Below the pieces are notes generated by a model. That model was not told the origin of the DNA. It saw only the letters and a program-made list of their open reading frames with translations, and searched no databases. A DNA stretch of 64,000 nt. Origin: Candidatus Sumerlaeota bacterium. GTDB lineage: Bacteria > Sumerlaeota > Sumerlaeia > SLMS01 > JAHLLQ01. The translations under genes and the position numbers were made by a program. Of this stretch, positions 60,782 through 64,000 are shown piece by piece. Each line of letters begins with the position of its first letter. Positions within the stretch are counted from its first letter, which is position 1. The DNA is taken from positions 1-64,000 of the forward strand of contig JASGMJ010000016.1 in the NCBI GenBank assembly GCA_030156535.1. Reading direction: 5' to 3'.

Positions 60782-62233
60782 TCAGGCGAACTGCTCGCCG
60801 AAAAGGCGGCGCGACAAGTCGGTCTGCAACAGGCCGTGCGGGTCGCAGCGGTGCTTCAGTTCAATGAACGCCCGCAGGTTGTCCGCCGGGATGTATTGCT
60901 CGACGACGTGCGGGCGCAGTGTCGCGTCCTTGGCGAAGTAGAACCGTCCGCCCGCGTCGAGCACGACGTCGTCCATGCGGTGGCACAGGTTCCACAGCGC
61001 GGCGCGGTTGCGCGGCGTGACACGGAAGTCCAGCGCCAGCGAGTAGCCGTCGAGTGCGTGCGTCATCAGAAACGGATCGGGGCGGTGCTTCTTGAAGACG
61101 CCGAGGTAGGAGGGGAGCCCGGCCTTCTGGCTCAGGCGCAGCAGTTTCTCGAACGCGCCCGCGGCTGTTTCCGCCGGGATGAAGCTCTGGTACTGGATCA
61201 GTCCCGTGGGGCGGTAGGACCACTTCCAGTTCGGCACGTAGTCGAGCAGGAACGCGAACGCCGCGTGTGCCTGCAAGTGCATGGCGCCGCGCGGGATGAT
61301 GTTGCCCGCGTGGTACTTTGCCGTGTTGATCGCGCGCATTCCCAGGTTGTTGGTGAAGTAGCTCAGCGGCCACCACATCAGCGACTTGGGCACGCCCATG
61401 ATGGCGTTGGGGAGTTCCTGGACGCTGAGCACCTGGGACTCGCGGGGGTTGGGGTCCTCGCCCGGCGGCAGGTAATTCGCGCTGTGCACCGTGCCGCGCC
61501 CGAGCCCGCGTCCTCCGGCGATGCAGTCGATCCAGCCGACCAGGTAGTCGGCGTCCTCGACGCGTTCCTCGAATTCCTCGATCATGTGGGGAATCGAGCG
61601 GGTGTTGAAGGCTTCCACGCGCAGGAAGCCGGAGTGGACCTTCTTCGCCTTGAGTTTGAGGCGGGTGAAGCAGCCGAGCATTCCAAAGCCGCCAATGGCG
61701 CCGTGAAAGAGGTCGGCGTTCTGCTCGCGGTTGCACGTGACGATGTCGCCGTTGGGGAGCAGGAGATCGAATTCGAGCACGTTGTCGCCGAACGTGCCCG
61801 CGCGGTAGTTGTTCTTGCCGTGGATGTTCATGGCGGCGCATCCCGCCATCGTGGTGAACATCGTTCCGGAAACGACGGACGGCCACCATCCGTCGGGGAT
61901 GATGCGCTTCCAGAGTTGTTCGATGGTGACGCCGGGTTCGGTTTCGACGATGCCGGTTTCCTTGTCCCAGGACAGGATGCGGTTCATGCGCGAAACGTCG
62001 GCGACGAGGCATCCCTCGCCGATGGCGGCGTCGCCGTAGCTGCGCCCGCCGCCGCGCAACGTCACGGGCGTGGCGCTCTCGCGGGCGAGCGCGAAGAGGG
62101 CGCGCAGCTCGTCGATGCTTTCGGGTTGATGCAAGTAGCCGAGGGCCGAAACGGCCATGCCCCAGCCTTCGACTCGTGCCCAGTGCCGCGGCCCCAGTGC
62201 GGCGAGGTTCTCCCCTGCGTGCTCCGTCCTCAT
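60782..62233 (-). CDS. FAD-dependent DprE1-like oxidase
   Basis: The 483-residue protein resembles mycobacterial DprE1, which oxidises decaprenyl-phosphoryl ribose at C2 in arabinose-donor synthesis. The FAD-binding domain shows VTLRGGGRSYGDAAIGEGCLVADVSRMNRILSWD, SVVSGTMFTTMAGCAAMNIHGKNNYRAGTFGDNV (the HGKN motif) and IGGFGMLGCFTRLKL. The C-terminal part has YRPTGLIQYQSFIPAETAAGAFEKLL, GVFKKHRPDP and GYSLALDF. The position of mycobacterial Cys387, target of benzothiazinones, is Ala or Leu here (NICVDF versus YSLALDF). It starts 2 nt after the SDR (DprE2-like) stop, forming the DprE2-DprE1 pair. A prenyl-phosphate substrate is plausible but unproved. Confidence 0.82.
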   Translation of the reverse strand: MRTEHAGENLAALGPRHWARVEGWGMAVSALGYLHQPESIDELRALFALARESATPVTLRGGGRSYGDAAIGEGCLVADVSRMNRILSWDKETGIVETEPGVTIEQLWKRIIPDGWWPSVVSGTMFTTMAGCAAMNIHGKNNYRAGTFGDNVLEFDLLLPNGDIVTCNREQNADLFHGAIGGFGMLGCFTRLKLKAKKVHSGFLRVEAFNTRSIPHMIEEFEERVEDADYLVGWIDCIAGGRGLGRGTVHSANYLPPGEDPNPRESQVLSVQELPNAIMGVPKSLMWWPLSYFTNNLGMRAINTAKYHAGNIIPRGAMHLQAHAAFAFLLDYVPNWKWSYRPTGLIQYQSFIPAETAAGAFEKLLRLSQKAGLPSYLGVFKKHRPDPFLMTHALDGYSLALDFRVTPRNRAALWNLCHRMDDVVLDAGGRFYFAKDATLRPHVVEQYIPADNLRAFIELKHRCDPHGLLQTDLSRRLFGEQFA

Positions 62234-62235
62234 GT

Positions 62236-62988
62236 TCAAATCCCCATCCGTCGGAAGATAATGGACGGGATGTGCCGGATTACGGTCATGATCGCTGCCC
62301 AACGCAGGGGCACGTAAACCGTTCCGTGCGATTTCCCGAGGGCGCGGACGATCTGGCGGGCGGCCTCGTTGGCCGAAATCATGAAGGGCATGTTGCCAAG
62401 TCCTTCGGTCAATGGTGTGGCGACGGGACCGGGCTTGATCGTGACGACGCGGACGTTGCGGGAGGCGAGGCGGTTGCGGAGTGCTTCGAGGAAGATCGCC
62501 TGGGCGCCCTTGCTGGTGTTGTAGCCCGGGCGGTCGCGGCGGCCGCGGTCGCCCGCCACCGAGCTGATTCCCGCGATTGTTCCGCCGCCGAGGCGCGAGA
62601 ACAAGTGCGCCGCCTCGTTCAGCCAGGCCATCATGCCGAGCAGGTTCACTTCGACCATCTGGCGGTCCTTCGCGAAGTTGAACTCCTCGGGCCCGACGTC
62701 GGGCATGATGCCGCTGGTGTAGAGGACGAGTTCAAGTCCGCCGAGATCGGCGACGATGCGGTCGAACAGGGCGGGGACGGCGTCGAAATCCGTGACGTCG
62801 TGGGGGTAGATGCGTGGTGCCTCGCGGTTGGTGCGTCGGGCGATGTCGGCGGCGACGTCGGCCAGGGCTTCTTCGCGTCGGGCGACGAGCGCCAGCGTCC
62901 AGCCTTCGCGGGCCATGCGGCGGGCGACGGCCGCTCCGATGCCCGAGGAGGCCCCGACAATGATCGCGCACTTCTTCTTCAGCTTCAC
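62236..62988 (-). CDS. Short-chain dehydrogenase, DprE2-like
   Basis: The 250-residue SDR shows the cofactor motif IIVGASSGIGAAVARRMA (residues 9-26), YTSGIMPDVG in the NAG-type position, catalytic Ser in GISSVAGDRGR and Y-x3-K in GYNTSKGAQAIF. With its neighbour it would reduce a 2-keto lipid-linked pentose, as DprE2 does in arabinan synthesis. That role rests on the pairing; the SDR alone could have many substrates. It starts at GTG 62988 with GGAGGG 8 nt upstream, and stops 2 nt before the oxidase ATG. It diverges from the membrane protein at 63160. Confidence 0.82.
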   Translation of the reverse strand: MKLKKKCAIIVGASSGIGAAVARRMAREGWTLALVARREEALADVAADIARRTNREAPRIYPHDVTDFDAVPALFDRIVADLGGLELVLYTSGIMPDVGPEEFNFAKDRQMVEVNLLGMMAWLNEAAHLFSRLGGGTIAGISSVAGDRGRRDRPGYNTSKGAQAIFLEALRNRLASRNVRVVTIKPGPVATPLTEGLGNMPFMISANEAARQIVRALGKSHGTVYVPLRWAAIMTVIRHIPSIIFRRMGI

Positions 62989-63015
62989 GGTTTTTCCCTC
63001 CGGTGGCGAATCCTG

Positions 63016-63051
63016 CCCGCCTGAGCCAAGGGGAAATCCCCCTCAGGCGGG
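63016..63051. promoter_or_regulatory. Compound inverted repeat between divergent genes
   Basis: CCCGCCTGAG (63016-63025) and CTCAGGCGGG (63042-63051) form perfect 10-bp arms, with an inner GGGG-AAAT-CCCC hairpin (63030-63041). It lies 27 nt upstream of the SDR start and about 109 nt upstream of the divergent gene. It may be an operator or a leader hairpin. Confidence 0.45.
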
Positions 63052-63159
63052 TGTCAACCGCATCCCCGTGGCGTGATGGCGGGCACCCGGTTTTTCGCTT
63101 GGCATGGCGCGCGTGGGGCTGGGACCGTACGCATCACCGGGTGGGAGTTCCGCGAACGC

Positions 63160-64000
63160 ATGGCCAGAAAGACGCGCAAAGGATCCGGGTCCCGGGAAGC
63201 CGTGCGCCAGCAGGCCGCGGCTTCCACGCCGCCCCATGTCGAGGCGCCTGCCGCCGTTCCGTTGACGGTGCCCACGGTCCTCTCCAAGTTCGTCGAGCTT
63301 TCCCTTCTCGCCTCCTTCATCGGCGCCGTGATTGCGTACCATCTCAGCTTTCCCGAGAACTGGCTCGTCAAGCTGAGCAACCTGATGATGCGGTTGAATG
63401 GTGGAGAGCCCGTCGTCTATGGCTCCAATCCTCTTGCCGTTTTCATCCAGGACTTTTCGCCGTTCATTTCCCAGGGGCTGCCGGTTCTCGAACTGAAGAC
63501 GACGGTCTGGCTGCTTGCGGGGTTGTTCCTGCTGGCGAGCCACCTGCTGGCGCGCCTGTACGAGGCCTTCTTCCGCGTCGCGGTGCTGCCGCCCCAGGGC
63601 GATTCGCTCGCGCGCAGGCGCAACTGGTACCGCATTGTTCCGATCGGCTGCCTGCTGGCGTATCTGGTGTTTTCGCTTGTTTCGTTCAGCGGGCTGGGCT
63701 GGGCGCCCAAGCCTCCGCTCGACGCGCTGCCCATCGCTCCGGCGGTGGAGGCGGCGGCGGGCGATTCGCTGCTGGCGCGCGTGGGGGCGCTCTTCTCTCC
63801 GACGGGCGCGGGGACGTACCATTCGTGGACGGCGTGGGTCCAGCTTCTCGGCGGCCTGCTGTTTTTCCTGGTGGCGGAGGACGTGATCCGCACGCGGCGG
63901 CTGGTCTACAAAATCCTCGGGTTGATTCTGGGGCTCGGCGTCATTGCCGCGTTCGTTGCCGTGCTCGCGCACGCCAAGCTGCCGGGGCTTTCGACGATTT
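63160..64000 (+). CDS. Polytopic membrane protein (3' end cut by window edge)
   Basis: The frame from ATG 63160 stays open for 280 codons and runs off the window. A basic Arg/Lys-rich N-terminus (MARKTRKGSGSREAVRQQ) precedes four hydrophobic segments: VELSLLASFIGAVIAYHLSF (about 47-66), TTVWLLAGLFLLASHLLARLYEAFF (about 110-134), WYRIVPIGCLLAYLVFSLVSF (about 153-173) and LLGGLLFFLVAEDVI followed by VYKILGLILGLGVIAAFVAVLAH. The topology and loop lengths resemble the start of O-antigen ligase-type proteins, but the diagnostic external loop lies beyond the window. GGGAG lies about 13 nt upstream. Its position next to DprE2-DprE1 suggests envelope polysaccharide work. Confidence 0.6.
   Translation, partial: MARKTRKGSGSREAVRQQAAASTPPHVEAPAAVPLTVPTVLSKFVELSLLASFIGAVIAYHLSFPENWLVKLSNLMMRLNGGEPVVYGSNPLAVFIQDFSPFISQGLPVLELKTTVWLLAGLFLLASHLLARLYEAFFRVAVLPPQGDSLARRRNWYRIVPIGCLLAYLVFSLVSFSGLGWAPKPPLDALPIAPAVEAAAGDSLLARVGALFSPTGAGTYHSWTAWVQLLGGLLFFLVAEDVIRTRRLVYKILGLILGLGVIAAFVAVLAHAKLPGLSTI

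Noticed and set aside
1..64000. A clean GC-skew switch at 35.5 kb
   Set aside because: Hand counts of single lines gave C-rich DNA at about 16.9 kb and G-rich DNA at about 36.7 and 43.1 kb, but also slightly G-rich at 24.4 kb and C-rich at 55.2 kb. Without computation the skew cannot be used as support.

Overview
The window is a GC-rich (about 60 %, by eye) bacterial chromosome segment with about 46 protein genes, no rRNA or tRNA that I can see, no insertion sequence and no CRISPR array. The cell is a diderm: it has ADP-heptose (LPS core) enzymes, an MlaF-type lipid-transport ATPase, Tol/Ton energisers and a SecDF/YajC translocase. Secreted proteins with FG-GAP repeats and a dockerin-like tail, host-lineage-like intergenic repeats and palindromic REP-like elements fit an uncultured phylum near Planctomycetota, Hydrogenedentota or Sumerlaeota. 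That placement is inference only; no marker gene here settles it.

Layout. 1-4 kb: minus-strand trkA-trkH-proC (potassium uptake, proline). 4.3-13.7 kb: pterin dehydratase, an undecaprenyl-phosphate sugar transferase, a secreted esterase, a GT-C-like membrane protein, a class IV aminotransferase, mlaF and an AmpG-like MFS carrier with a beta-sandwich insert. 14-16 kb: two divergent secreted proteins. 16.4-20.4 kb: parA (two parS sites inside its coding sequence), parB, tolQ, tolR and a TonB/TolA-type protein. 20.4-31 kb: a membrane protein, a SpoU methyltransferase plus cupin, rlmN-folC, lexA, a cysteine desulfurase, a secreted M14 peptidase and a beta-propeller protein. 30.9-35.2 kb: yajC-secDF and ilvC, all on the minus strand.

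35.2-36.3 kb is the longest gene-free stretch. It is AT-richer, holds four consensus DnaA boxes and separates minus-strand genes on the left from plus-strand genes on the right. I read it as a candidate oriC, 19 kb from parABS. 36.3-41.6 kb: M28 peptidase, LacI-type regulator, a DUF3800 protein, ispG and a Gfo/Idh/MocA oxidoreductase. 41.7-45.8 kb: an ssnA cluster with two fold-type II PLP enzymes. 46-51 kb: a cry-DASH photolyase gene broken by an internal deletion, then two sodium or proton symporters. 51-58 kb: a degenerate alpha/beta hydrolase coupled to a flippase-like protein, a large TPR protein, and a GmhB-RfaE2 fusion coupled to a MocA-like nucleotidyltransferase. 58-64 kb: a REP-like cluster, an FG-GAP protein, a DprE2-DprE1 pair and the start of a polytopic membrane protein.

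Genes are tightly packed. Six junctions overlap by 4 nt (GTGA or ATGA), which implies translational coupling. Intergenic spaces carry three families of short dispersed repeats that recur across the window.
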